DNA of 64,000 nucleotides from UBA1952 sp965200035 (GCA_965200035.1 OZ241334.1:62001-126000); one strand, 5' to 3'; positions 44,649 through 53,578 are shown, numbered from the stretch's first letter. A program made the numbers and translations. Notes: generated by a model from the sequence alone, not told the origin.

Positions 44649-44673
44649 CCATTAGGTTACATAATTCCTGTGC

Positions 44674-45873
44674 TTACGCTAACTGATGCAGCCGTGTAAG
44701 GGGAAAGAGCTCTCCTTTTTTAAAATCGATGCGTGAAGGCGGTAATGTAATTACTGCCTCTGTACGTAAAAGGCTGACCATATCCCCTGAATTATTGCCG
44801 GCATTAGGCGTTGCCATAAGGCGCCCATCCTCTACGGAAACGGTCACCGGCAAGTGATAAGACAATGCTGGCCTGAAGGAGAAATCTTCTGCAAGATAAG
44901 CTGTAAGCAAAGGCATTTCATTCCAATAAGCCGCATGAAGCCAGGCTTTGAAAAAAACATGAAAGCAGACCAATGAGGAGACCGGATTGCCCGGAAACCC
45001 GAATACGATCTGTCCCGTTTTGAACTGGCCGAACAGCAGTGGCTTTCCCGGCTTCTGCGCCACGCCGTGAAATATTTTATCCATACCCGTCTCAGCCAGC
45101 ACTACCGGCAGGAAATCAAATTTGCCTTTGGATACAGCCCCCGAAAACAACAGTACATCATAGCTCACCAGCATTTCGGCAAGTTGCTTTTTCATAAACT
45201 CAGGCTCATCCGGTAAATGATTCAGGGTAGCGGAAATATTCAGCTCACGAAGCGCCGCCAGCAGCATATAACTGTTTGAGCGGCGTATCTGATGCGCTTC
45301 CGGAACAATATCGATACTGACCAGCTCATCGCCGGTACTGCAAACCACTACGCGTGGCAGCCGCTGTACTGATATTTGCTGCATTCCTACCGCGGCTGCC
45401 ACGCCGATAATGGCGGGCGTAATCACAGTCCCGGCAGCAACCAGCACCTGACCGGCCTGCTCATCGCTGGCTTTCGGATGAATATGCTGCACCTGCTGCA
45501 CCTTGTCTGCAGATATATACGCAATCTGTCCGGCGATGGTACAATCTTCATACGGCACTACGGCGTCGCAGCCCTGCGGTAGCTCGGCTCCGGTCATTAC
45601 TTCAATGCAATATTCCAAATTGATGAGGGGCTGTTGGGGGCTGCCTGCTGCCAGTGTATATTCGATCCTGTAGCTGCGCTGGCCATTTGCAAAAGTCTGG
45701 CTGCTGATGGCTATGCCGTCCATCGTTACCCGGTCAAAAGGCGGAAAATCGCGGTCTGCAATAATGTCTTGCGCCAGCACTCTCCCAGTTGTTTGCAACA
45801 GATCAATGGATTCTGCGCCATAGTGAATGCTGCGTGCGCGGATCATTTCCAACGCTTCTGCTACTGATACCAT
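44674..45873 (-). CDS. moeA: Molybdopterin molybdenumtransferase MoeA
   Basis: The 399-residue enzyme inserts molybdate into adenylated molybdopterin. The N-terminal segment DFPPFDRVTMDGIA is the MoeA signature. VPYEDC follows, and the catalytic MPT-binding region has STGDEL, SGAVSKGKFDF and FGFPGNPVSS. A C-terminal domain IV completes it. It is the last gene of the molybdenum cofactor operon, 24 bp after the TauE/SafE permease. Confidence 0.96.
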   Translation of the reverse strand: MVSVAEALEMIRARSIHYGAESIDLLQTTGRVLAQDIIADRDFPPFDRVTMDGIAISSQTFANGQRSYRIEYTLAAGSPQQPLINLEYCIEVMTGAELPQGCDAVVPYEDCTIAGQIAYISADKVQQVQHIHPKASDEQAGQVLVAAGTVITPAIIGVAAAVGMQQISVQRLPRVVVCSTGDELVSIDIVPEAHQIRRSNSYMLLAALRELNISATLNHLPDEPEFMKKQLAEMLVSYDVLLFSGAVSKGKFDFLPVVLAETGMDKIFHGVAQKPGKPLLFGQFKTGQIVFGFPGNPVSSLVCFHVFFKAWLHAAYWNEMPLLTAYLAEDFSFRPALSYHLPVTVSVEDGRLMATPNAGNNSGDMVSLLRTEAVITLPPSRIDFKKGELFPLTRLHQLA

Positions 45874-45897
45874 GTTTCGATCAATTTTTAAAAGAGA

Positions 45898-46668
45898 TTA
45901 TACTGGCGCGCCACCGGCATACTGCAGGATGAGCTTTGCCCCGATATAAAAAACCAGTACACCGGTAAGCGCTTTGATAACAACCGGCCGCGCAATGCGG
46001 AGGCTGATGCGCGAACCAAGCTGGCCACCCAAAAACACGGCGCTCAGAAGCACCACTAAAAGAAATCCATCTGCCTTAAAATGATGGGAGGAAGCCTGAC
46101 CTAACAGCCCCGCCACAGAATTGACAAAAATAAAAAAAGAGGCTACCGCAGCAATGCGCCTCGGATGATCCCACCGCATCAGGTTGAGCACAGGCGAGAG
46201 CAAAATACCGCCGCCAATACCTACCAGACCGGAGAGAAAACCGATTGTGGCTCCCAGCAGCATATCCACTATTACAGGTGTTTGGCGGGCTTCTTCATCA
46301 GTTCGATTGCTGAAAAGCTGTAGAAAAAGCAATAGTCCCGATAATGCCAGCACACATCCGAGCGATATAAAAAACGTTCGTTGTTCTAAATGAATGCGCG
46401 CTCCAAAGAAGGCGGTCAATACACCGGAGAGGACTACCGGCAGACATTTTTTCCAGTTGAAATAGCCTTTCTTAAAAAACAGATAAGAGCCGCCCGATAC
46501 AACCACCAGATTGCAGAGCAATGCCACCGTTTTCATCAGCAGCATATCTTTCAGGTAAAGTGAAAGAATAGCCAGATAGCTTGAACCACCGCCAAAACCT
46601 ACGGATGCGTAAAGCCCCGCAATAAGGAAAAAACCAACAGCAAGAATGATGAGCGTGGATGTGATCAT
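45898..46668 (-). CDS. TauE/SafE family permease inside the Moco operon
   Basis: This 256-residue protein has about eight transmembrane segments and two copies of the family motif: YASVGFGGGSSYLAIL near the N-terminus and GFLSGLVGIGGGILLSPVL in the middle. TauE/SafE proteins move sulphite, sulphonates or other organic anions. The ATG at 46668 overlaps the moeB stop codon (ATGA), so translation is coupled to moeB. The position between moeB-rhodanese and moeA suggests transport of a sulphur or oxyanion compound tied to molybdopterin; this is inference. Confidence 0.9.
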   Translation of the reverse strand: MITSTLIILAVGFFLIAGLYASVGFGGGSSYLAILSLYLKDMLLMKTVALLCNLVVVSGGSYLFFKKGYFNWKKCLPVVLSGVLTAFFGARIHLEQRTFFISLGCVLALSGLLLFLQLFSNRTDEEARQTPVIVDMLLGATIGFLSGLVGIGGGILLSPVLNLMRWDHPRRIAAVASFFIFVNSVAGLLGQASSHHFKADGFLLVVLLSAVFLGGQLGSRISLRIARPVVIKALTGVLVFYIGAKLILQYAGGAPV

Positions 46669-47765
46669 AATAAGAATTGATGCCTGAGCCAATTATCAAT
46701 GCCACCGGATAATTCAAAAATCTGTAGCGCAGGCTGGCGCTGATGCAGGAAAGCAGCGGCCTTTGCGCTTCGCGATCCGGCCTGGCAATACAGTACCAAA
46801 GGCTGCTTTTCATCAAAAGAAAAAGCTCCCTGATACAACGCGTTGAGCGGCCGGCTGACTGATTTCGGCAAATGCCTTTTTTCAAATTCATCTTCCATTC
46901 GTACATCTACAAGCAGAAACTCTTTCGAGGCAGTGAACCATTGATGCAACTCTTCAGGTGTTATCGTAAACGAATTATTGGTGCATTCATCCACTGTATA
47001 ACTTTCCTGCAAAGCCTTTATCTGCTTGTTTGTCGCACAGGTATGTAGCATTATTTTATGCTGCCGGTCGTTCAGTACATCCATTATCAGCAATTGGCCG
47101 GACAGTGTTGGTCCGATGCCAGTGATCAGCTTTACCACTTCAAGCGCTTGCCTGCTACCGATCATTCCAGGCACTATGCCCAATACACCGGCCGTATTGC
47201 AGTCCGGTATTTCTGAAGCTGATGGCATCGTCGGGTACAGACAGCGATAGGTAGGTCCATCGCCCAGGTTAAAGACGCTTACATGGCCTTCATAACGATG
47301 TACCGAGCCATAAATGAATGGCCTGCCCAGTATTACACAGGAATCATTAATCAGGTAGCGTGCGCTGAAATTGTCGGTTGCATCTACCACTATATCAAAC
47401 TTCCGGATGATGTCGAGCGCGTTTTCCGGCGTTAAATAAACCGGATAACATAAAATATTGACCAGATTGTTGAGCAGACTCAGCTTTTTTTCTGCAGCTA
47501 AAGCTTTGGGCAAGCCTACTTCTTCGCTGGTGTAAAGCACTTGACGGTGCAAGTTACTGTGCTCAATAAGATCTCCATCAATAATGCCCAGCGTACCAAT
47601 GCCCATGCCGGTCAGGTATTGAAGCACAGGTACGCCGAGTCCGCCGGCACCTATTACCAGCACTTTGGCATTAACCAGCTTTTGCTGCGCGTCCGGTCCG
47701 AAGCCGGGTAGCTGCAGCTGACGCTTATAGCGCTCTGAATACAGGCTTGATGGTGCATTATCCAC
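46665..47765 (-). CDS. moeB: MoeB/ThiF-type adenylyltransferase with rhodanese domain
   Basis: The protein has 366 residues. The N-terminal E1-like domain (1-245) has VIGAGGLGVPVL, DGDLIEHSNLHRQ and DATDNF. The C-terminal rhodanese domain (about 270-366) has VLYCQAGSRSAKAA with its active cysteine. It would adenylate the GG end of MoaD and supply sulphur for thiocarboxylation, as in the MOCS3/Uba4 architecture. The two zinc CxxC pairs of MoeB are reduced: TYRCLYP keeps one cysteine and LHTCATN one. The start overlaps moaA by 8 bp. Confidence 0.93.
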   Translation of the reverse strand: MDNAPSSLYSERYKRQLQLPGFGPDAQQKLVNAKVLVIGAGGLGVPVLQYLTGMGIGTLGIIDGDLIEHSNLHRQVLYTSEEVGLPKALAAEKKLSLLNNLVNILCYPVYLTPENALDIIRKFDIVVDATDNFSARYLINDSCVILGRPFIYGSVHRYEGHVSVFNLGDGPTYRCLYPTMPSASEIPDCNTAGVLGIVPGMIGSRQALEVVKLITGIGPTLSGQLLIMDVLNDRQHKIMLHTCATNKQIKALQESYTVDECTNNSFTITPEELHQWFTASKEFLLVDVRMEDEFEKRHLPKSVSRPLNALYQGAFSFDEKQPLVLYCQAGSRSAKAAAFLHQRQPALQIFELSGGIDNWLRHQFLL

Positions 47766-48744
47766 CCAATACAGACATTGATTCGTGAAGGCCCTGTTTG
47801 TTGTGCGTTGCGGCTTCGAAGCCGTTTTCCATACGTCCGCTGATGGCCGTTTCTATAAACGGAACAAGCGCTTCATCGGTTTTGCCGGCTCTCAGCATAT
47901 CGCGCAGGTTGGCGGCAGGTGCGCCGTAGAGGCAAGTTCTGAGCTCGCCCAGAGCGGAGAGGCGGATGCGATTGCAAGTGCCACAAAACGTACGGCTAAA
48001 TGATGGGATGATGCCGAATGTACCCGCATAACCGGAAATCCGGTAGTTGACTGAGGTAGAAGTCTTTTCACTGCTCAACGGCTCAATGAGCGGGTAATGA
48101 TCGCTGATGTACTGGTAAATGTCTTTATAAGTCCAGTTGTTTGCGTCAAATGAATCACCACCATTGAAAGGCATTTCTTCGAGAAAGCGAACGGCCAGGG
48201 GATAAGCTTTGGTCAGCTCGATAAATGGAATAATATCCGCCACATTTTTATCCGCAGCAAGCACACAGTTGAGCTTTACTTCAAAATTTTCTTCCAGCAG
48301 GCGCATGACTACCGTATACACTTCTTCAAATGTATCGCGCCTCGTGATTCTGAAAAAACGCTCCCGGTTCAGAGAATCAAGGCTCAGGTTGATCTTGGTA
48401 ATTCCTAAACGCTTTAGCGCAGGTATATGCTTAGCGATGAGGGTACCGTTCGTGGTTAGGGTGATTTCTTCCAATCCCGGCAACAGGCTTAGCTTTTCCA
48501 GGAAGAGCATCAATCCCGCACGTACAAAAGGCTCGCCACCGGTGATTCGTATTTTACGTACGCCCAGCTTACAGAATAATGCGGATAGCCGGTACAGCTC
48601 TTCAAAGGAAAGTAATTCGTGTCTGGAAGCAAAGTTCATACCTTCTTCGGGCATGCAATAATAGCACCGGAAGTTGCACCGGTCTGTCACAGACAGGCGA
48701 AGGTAATCCAGTGTTCTCCCATATTTATCGGTCAGTATCCCCAC
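47758..48744 (-). CDS. moaA: GTP 3',8-cyclase MoaA
   Basis: The 328-residue radical SAM enzyme starts Moco synthesis from GTP. The first [4Fe-4S] site is CNFRCYYC (Cys23, Cys27, Cys30). The C-terminal cluster is FCGTCNRIRLSALGELRTC, and the protein ends with the conserved double glycine (SVLGG) needed for activity. ITGGEPFVR marks the SAM-binding strand. It begins 13 bp after moaE and overlaps moeB by 8 bp. Confidence 0.97.
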   Translation of the reverse strand: MGILTDKYGRTLDYLRLSVTDRCNFRCYYCMPEEGMNFASRHELLSFEELYRLSALFCKLGVRKIRITGGEPFVRAGLMLFLEKLSLLPGLEEITLTTNGTLIAKHIPALKRLGITKINLSLDSLNRERFFRITRRDTFEEVYTVVMRLLEENFEVKLNCVLAADKNVADIIPFIELTKAYPLAVRFLEEMPFNGGDSFDANNWTYKDIYQYISDHYPLIEPLSSEKTSTSVNYRISGYAGTFGIIPSFSRTFCGTCNRIRLSALGELRTCLYGAPAANLRDMLRAGKTDEALVPFIETAISGRMENGFEAATHNKQGLHESMSVLGG

Positions 48745-48757
48745 GTTCTCTAGCTGC

Positions 48758-49168
48758 TTATGGATGGGCGTTTACCCAAATGCTTTGGTCTGTATAAAAT
48801 TCTTTTTTCCAGATCGGCACCGTGGCTTTCAAGGTATCGATCAGGAAGCGGCAGGCTTCGTAAGATGCATCCCGGTGCGCTGACGATGCGCCCACTGCCA
48901 CTACGGCTTCGCCTACTGTTCGTTCACCCAATACATGATGCATCACCAATCCGCTTAGCGGCCATCGCTCGTTAGCCTGCCGGCCTATTTTCTGCATCTC
49001 GCTCAGCGCCATGGCTTCATAAGCTTCAAATACGAGCTTCACCACCTCTTTTCCTTTTGCATGATTTCGAACAGTGCCTACAAATAGATTGATGCCACCG
49101 GCTTCGGGTGCCTGCAGCTCCCGATAAGCTTTTACCAGATCAATATGTTGTACCAGCTCTATCAGCAT
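48758..49168 (-). CDS. moaE: Molybdopterin synthase catalytic subunit MoaE
   Basis: The 136-residue large subunit of MPT synthase transfers sulphur from thiocarboxylated MoaD to cPMP. Typical motifs are GGINLFVGTVRNHAKGK, FEAYEAMA, HVLGERTVGEAVVAV, SSAHRDASYEAC, and the active lysine in IWKKEF. It follows moaD by 9 bp. Confidence 0.96.
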   Translation of the reverse strand: MLIELVQHIDLVKAYRELQAPEAGGINLFVGTVRNHAKGKEVVKLVFEAYEAMALSEMQKIGRQANERWPLSGLVMHHVLGERTVGEAVVAVGASSAHRDASYEACRFLIDTLKATVPIWKKEFYTDQSIWVNAHP

Positions 49169-49177
49169 GTTTATTGA

Positions 49178-49417
49178 TTATCCGCCGCTTACCGGTGGTA
49201 TGAGCGCAATCTCGTTTTCAGGATTCAACACATCTTCGTCCGAGGCGTAATTTTTATCGATGGCAATCGCCAGCGAGCTAAGCCCGCCGAATGCCGGATA
49301 ATGCTCTTTCAGCCACTGGCGCAGCGCTCCTACTGTTTTGGGAACATCATTATAAGGAACGGTGAGTGTGTCTGTTCCTACGATCTCACGGGCAATACCA
49401 AATAACAGAATCTCCAT
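49178..49417 (-). CDS. moaD: Molybdopterin synthase sulphur carrier subunit MoaD
   Basis: The 79-residue ubiquitin-like protein ends in IALIPPVSGG, the C-terminal double glycine that is thiocarboxylated. It starts MEILLFGIAREIVG. It sits between the secreted SUOX-like gene (12 bp) and moaE (9 bp). Confidence 0.95.
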   Translation of the reverse strand: MEILLFGIAREIVGTDTLTVPYNDVPKTVGALRQWLKEHYPAFGGLSSLAIAIDKNYASDEDVLNPENEIALIPPVSGG

Positions 49418-49429
49418 AGTTGCCTTCTT

Positions 49430-49939
49430 TTAGATTTTACGCACTTCTATCTGCTTCACCATCCTGATATACCGGGGACCATTGGCGCGATCACCCGGAC
49501 AGGCTATGACATACGGGCGGTCGGTTCCCAGAGGCTTGCCATCCAGCTCCAGCATCAGATAAGCAGCGGTGTTCGCTGCACCGTACATTATCTCATCATA
49601 GCCAAATACCACTTGGTAATTATCGGTTGCCGTTACTACAATATAGTATTTTCCCTGCTCTTTATGACTGGTCATTTTGACGCCGGCTTTAGCAATGATA
49701 TCTGCAAGCAGAATGCCTTTGAATGAGGAGATGGTGCGCTTTACTTCACCTTTATCATTTACCAGACCAAATCCTTTTCCTTCCACGATTTTAAAAGTAT
49801 GAAGGGTTAGCTGATCAAGCAGGAGCTCACTATTGATTAATCCGGTAACATGTACCTGTACTGCCTGGTTGCTTTCTTTCTGCGCATAAGTGAGCAATGA
49901 AGTACAAATGAATAGTAGGCTCAGGAAAATACGATTCAT
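49430..49939 (-). CDS. Secreted SUOX-fold (oxidoreductase molybdopterin-binding domain) protein
   Basis: This 169-residue protein has a signal peptide (MNRIFLSLLFICTSLLTYAQ). The mature part resembles the sulphite-oxidase-fold domain: FKGILLADIIAKAGV, a DNYQVVFGYDEI strand, LELDGKPLG, and a terminal YIRMVKQIEVRK. The segment that holds the molybdenum-ligating cysteine in real SUOX enzymes is missing. It may bind the cofactor, molybdate or a partner enzyme in the periplasm without catalysis. The start overlaps the mobA stop (ATGA) and moaD follows after 12 bp. Confidence 0.75.
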   Translation of the reverse strand: MNRIFLSLLFICTSLLTYAQKESNQAVQVHVTGLINSELLLDQLTLHTFKIVEGKGFGLVNDKGEVKRTISSFKGILLADIIAKAGVKMTSHKEQGKYYIVVTATDNYQVVFGYDEIMYGAANTAAYLMLELDGKPLGTDRPYVIACPGDRANGPRYIRMVKQIEVRKI

Positions 49940-51069
49940 TGATTGATGATTTGAAAAGCCTGCTGATAAGCTTCAGGTTCATTTACATTTTCAAGCCTTG
50001 ACTGATCTGGAAGCGCTACCAATTCAATGGCTGAATTAATAAGCAATTTTCGCGGACAGGAATAGCCCATGCTCAGAAACTGCAACAGCAAAGGATAGCT
50101 GCGCGGTTCCCAGATGGTAATCATCGGTTCCGGAAATCCCTGCGATTCATTTTTAAATGCAGTTGCATACTTAGCCGGATTGCGCTTGCTGATGAGGTAT
50201 TCCAAAGTCGGAATATCAAGGTATGGCAGATCGCAGGCCACACACAGCCAGGCACGGTCAGGGGCGGACTGCATCGCAGAAAGAATGCCGCCCATCGGTC
50301 CCAATCCTAAAAAGCAATCCTGTAAAATACGCACCCTTCCATCCGCTTCGCGCGCCTGTTCGGCATTGCAGGAAAGTATGACCTCCGCGCACAATGGCTG
50401 CAGCATATTATAAACGTGTGTCCGCTGATTGGTCTGCTGGTGATATTGCAACAACCCCTTGTCTTTTCTCATACGCGTGCTTTGTCCGCCTGCCAGCACC
50501 AAACCATTCAGCAGCGGAATACGTTGTGTCAGGTATTGATCTATAAAGTCAGCAATGCTATCTGTATCGTGCATAGAAAGCATGGGTATCTGCGCTTCAT
50601 GCGGCAAGTGCTGCTTTAAGTATTCAGGAATAATGCTTTCCGGCAATGAAGCAAGGATGAGCGCTACATTGGTAAGCCGGTCCAGTTTTTTTTCCAGCGG
50701 CTTGGCTTCATCTATAATAATAATCTGAGCCTGTGCATTAAAGTGATTGCCATTCACCAGCACCAGATCCTGATCGTTGAAAATTGTGCGCCGCTCGAAT
50801 GTGTTGAGGTCTTTTGATAATGTAAGCTGCCGCGAATGAATCTTATCCCGGTAATAAACAGTAGCAGGCATATCAGCCACATCATCTGAATGATGATCGG
50901 CATCCGCAAAAGCGATATTCCATTTTGCTGACAAGCGCGCATTAATTGCAACGGCTAACTGCTGAATGACCGCACACGGCGCACCTAGTATAGACAGCTC
51001 ATTCCGCGCCCATTCACCGGCTGACGTGCGGGGCAGCTTTGCATGTTTCTGATGTTCTTTACCGGCCAC
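49936..51069 (-). CDS. MobA nucleotidyltransferase with N-terminal MobB-like domain
   Basis: The protein has about 377 residues from the GTG at 51069, chosen because the longer frame overlaps moaC extensively. Residues 188-377 are MobA-like: LNGLVLAGGQSTRMRKDKG, GPMGGI, and ACDLPYL with the metal-binding aspartate. They would attach GMP (or CMP) to molybdopterin. The N-terminal about 180 residues show the order of MobB (ADADHH, then DLVLVNGNHF and a final LILA strand), but the P-loop position reads LGAPCAVIQQ without GKT. It overlaps moaC by 11 bp and the next gene by 4 bp. Confidence 0.85.
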   Translation of the reverse strand: MAGKEHQKHAKLPRTSAGEWARNELSILGAPCAVIQQLAVAINARLSAKWNIAFADADHHSDDVADMPATVYYRDKIHSRQLTLSKDLNTFERRTIFNDQDLVLVNGNHFNAQAQIIIIDEAKPLEKKLDRLTNVALILASLPESIIPEYLKQHLPHEAQIPMLSMHDTDSIADFIDQYLTQRIPLLNGLVLAGGQSTRMRKDKGLLQYHQQTNQRTHVYNMLQPLCAEVILSCNAEQAREADGRVRILQDCFLGLGPMGGILSAMQSAPDRAWLCVACDLPYLDIPTLEYLISKRNPAKYATAFKNESQGFPEPMITIWEPRSYPLLLQFLSMGYSCPRKLLINSAIELVALPDQSRLENVNEPEAYQQAFQIINQ

Positions 51070-51532
51070 TTTGATAATCGCTTTTGCCCCCGGTTTTCTG
51101 AATAAGCTTTGTCTCTTTGATGACGATATCGTGAGACAAGGCTTTGCACATATCATAAATGGTGAGCGCTGCTACACTGGCGCCGGTTAAAGCTTCCATT
51201 TCCACACCTGTTTTTGAAGTTACCGTAGTGGTGCATTCTATGATGATCTCCTGAGCTTCATTAATATGAATAGTAATTCTGCAATTTTCAAGCCCTATAG
51301 GATGGCAAAACGGAATCAGCTCTGAAGTCTTCTTTGCCGCCATGGTCCCGGCTATGATCGCTGTCTGAAATACCGGGCCTTTTTTGGTGTGAATATCGCC
51401 GCCGATCAATTGTTGCATCACCGCTGGTCCGGGCACTACGATGCTCGATGCCGTAGCCGTTCTTTTGGCAATGGCCTTATCGCTCACATCCACCATAGCG
51501 GGATTGTTGGAACTATCTACATGGGTAAGCAT
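51059..51532 (-). CDS. moaC: Cyclic pyranopterin monophosphate synthase MoaC
   Basis: The 157-residue enzyme completes cPMP formation after MoaA. Motifs include MVDVSDKAIAKRTA, KKTSELIPFCHPIGLEN with the active-site CHP, TGVEMEALTGASVAALTIYDMCKA, and a terminal KTGGKSD. It is the first gene of the Moco operon. A possible TAACTTTG box lies upstream at 51590-51597 on the minus strand. Confidence 0.97.
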   Translation of the reverse strand: MLTHVDSSNNPAMVDVSDKAIAKRTATASSIVVPGPAVMQQLIGGDIHTKKGPVFQTAIIAGTMAAKKTSELIPFCHPIGLENCRITIHINEAQEIIIECTTTVTSKTGVEMEALTGASVAALTIYDMCKALSHDIVIKETKLIQKTGGKSDYQSGR

Positions 51533-51661
51533 ATCAGAATGGGCTAAATAATATTGTCTGCTGCTTTAACAGCCAAACAATAGATTAGTCAAAGTTAATC
51601 CAGCCGGTATTAATAACCATGAACCACGAAATCATTCCTGCTTATGCCCGGTTCACCAAAC

Positions 51662-52510
51662 CTATCTGGCTTTCATAAAATCCACCAGGTCTTTGTATCG
51701 TGGATTGTACACGTTGAAAAACTGGGTAATCATCGGAATATGTTTCCGGTTCTGATGAATCATGATTGGCTGTATGCCCTGCTTTTGCAGCGCTGCCACA
51801 AAACGATCGTTGCTGCTGATGATGGTAGGATAGCTGCGCCTGCCGCTCAGCATCAGCAAAGGCGGCATTCCAGTATGGATGTGGTAAATAGGCGATGCTT
51901 CTTTCCAGGTCTGTGGGTCTTTCGTAAAAACATTCAGGTAAGAGTCCTGCGGACCATAATCTACTTCTTTCATGTACCAGTACATATCCAGCCCGGCAGC
52001 ATCTATCAGAATGGCTCCCTTTAGCGGATTGGCTATGTTCAATGCTTTGAAATACTGCTCATCGGTACTGATCAACGCAGCAAGATGCCCTCCGGCAGAA
52101 TGGCCGGAAACAAATATCCTACCGGTATCGCCGCCATATTCAGCAATGTGGTTCTTCACCCATTTTACAGCAATGGCAGCATCCACAGCCATTTCCTCAT
52201 AATTAGCGTCCGGACTTTTTGGATAATCAGGCACTACCATAACGATGCCTTTCCTCGCCATCCTGTTGCCAAAAAAGCTATACAGATTGCGCTTCCCGGA
52301 TGTCCAGTTGCCTCCGTATAAGTACACCATTACCGGCTTTTTTACGTGCCTGTTGCGTGGTGCATAAATGTTCAATTGCTGCTCCGGCTTCTTACCCGTT
52401 GCTTCCAGATATACGATGCCTTTAGTGCGGCGTACTCCTTTAAAAGTACAGCTTTGCAGCAGTAGTGAGCAGAAGATAAGTAGTAAGGAAAAGCGAAAGG
52501 TAATATTCAT
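51662..52510 (-). CDS. Lipoprotein alpha/beta-hydrolase (esterase-like)
   Basis: The protein has 282 residues from the ATG at 52510, which yields a lipoprotein signal ending LLLQSC. The catalytic serine is in VSGHSAGGHLAAL. The oxyanion region reads YLYGGNW where HGG is usual. A late aspartate and the histidine of RKHIPMITQF complete a plausible triad. It resembles BD-FAE/esterase-lipase proteins that act on acyl or formyl esters, but the substrate is unknown. It would sit on the periplasmic or outer-membrane surface. It is a single gene next to the Moco operon. Confidence 0.85.
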   Translation of the reverse strand: MNITFRFSLLLIFCSLLLQSCTFKGVRRTKGIVYLEATGKKPEQQLNIYAPRNRHVKKPVMVYLYGGNWTSGKRNLYSFFGNRMARKGIVMVVPDYPKSPDANYEEMAVDAAIAVKWVKNHIAEYGGDTGRIFVSGHSAGGHLAALISTDEQYFKALNIANPLKGAILIDAAGLDMYWYMKEVDYGPQDSYLNVFTKDPQTWKEASPIYHIHTGMPPLLMLSGRRSYPTIISSNDRFVAALQKQGIQPIMIHQNRKHIPMITQFFNVYNPRYKDLVDFMKAR

Positions 52511-52648
52511 ATAAATCACCCATATAGAACCATGCCAGCTCAGGGGACTAAGTAAAGGGTCTTTTTGATACGCAACATAACATATCCTTCGAAGGAGATG
52601 TAAAGGGATTAAATCGAACACACAATTTCCACAACCGCAGACCGCACA

Positions 52649-53578
52649 TCATTTCAATTTTTCCGCCAGCAGCTCCAGATATTTGCTCCACGCCCCGGCA
52701 CAACCATTGTAGCACTCGATAGCAGGCACCAGGCCTTCATGAGTAAAGGTGACTTTTGTAATAAGATCATCATGTTTTGATAGATCGAAAGCAATCGTTG
52801 TCCCTATCCATTCGTCCGGCTTTTGCAGAAAAGTAAGGTTACTTTCGATTACCCGCCACGCTATCCTTGCACTGGGAGCCAGCTCCACCAGTTTTTGCAC
52901 GGAATAGTGCGCGCCATTGCCAGCCCTGAAGATGAAGATATCGTCGAGCCGGTCGCTGCTGCCTTCGATATGCTCGCCATGCAATCCGGTCCACCAGCTG
53001 CGTACATTCAGCAAGGTGTCGAATATTTTTTCGGGCGACTGAGCCGACAAGAAGCTGAAGGTGAAACCTGCCGGTTTTTCCTGTTTGTCAAGACCCCATT
53101 TTTCAATCAGCTCTTCATTAAAAACGCCGTCCTCATCCTTTGGTGTAGGTTCGCCCTTGCCAGTGACAATCAGCTGACGCAGGCTATTGCCAATGAATCC
53201 CGTCCATGCGTCATTACATACATCATAGCATTCGTAAGCCTGCGTCAAGCCGTGCTGAGTGAAGACAAGCTGTGTCTGAGCGCCTTCCGGTCTGATATCA
53301 AAGATGATCTGATTGCCTTTCCATTCGTCCTGATCTTTGGTAAAGCTGAAATGATTATCCAATACCTCCCACACTACTTTTTTGCCGGGAATCAATTCGG
53401 TAATTTTGATTTTACAGGCATGAACATCTTTATAGTGGTAAAGGAATTCGGCGTTGAGCTTATCGGTGTCGCCTTCAATATTTTCTGACCACCATCCCCG
53501 AACATCATTGATGGCATTGAAAACGTCTTGTGGGTTTTGATCTACCAGTATGGTAGTGGTAAAATCTTTGTTTGCCAT
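52649..53578 (-). CDS. Double SRPBCC (AHSA1-like) protein
   Basis: This 309-residue protein has two copies of the same fold in tandem. Copy 1 (about 1-145) has DQNPQDVFNAINDVRGWWSE and FTQHGLTQAYECYDVCNDAW. Copy 2 (about 168-309) has AQSPEKIFDTLLNVRSWWTG and FTHEGLVPAIECYNGCAGAW. Each copy keeps the Trp-Trp pair and the ECY..C end, so this is an internal duplication. A hydrophobic ligand is likely in each pocket. It is divergent from the GlxA-type regulator, which starts 152 bp away. Confidence 0.87.
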   Translation of the reverse strand: MANKDFTTTILVDQNPQDVFNAINDVRGWWSENIEGDTDKLNAEFLYHYKDVHACKIKITELIPGKKVVWEVLDNHFSFTKDQDEWKGNQIIFDIRPEGAQTQLVFTQHGLTQAYECYDVCNDAWTGFIGNSLRQLIVTGKGEPTPKDEDGVFNEELIEKWGLDKQEKPAGFTFSFLSAQSPEKIFDTLLNVRSWWTGLHGEHIEGSSDRLDDIFIFRAGNGAHYSVQKLVELAPSARIAWRVIESNLTFLQKPDEWIGTTIAFDLSKHDDLITKVTFTHEGLVPAIECYNGCAGAWSKYLELLAEKLK

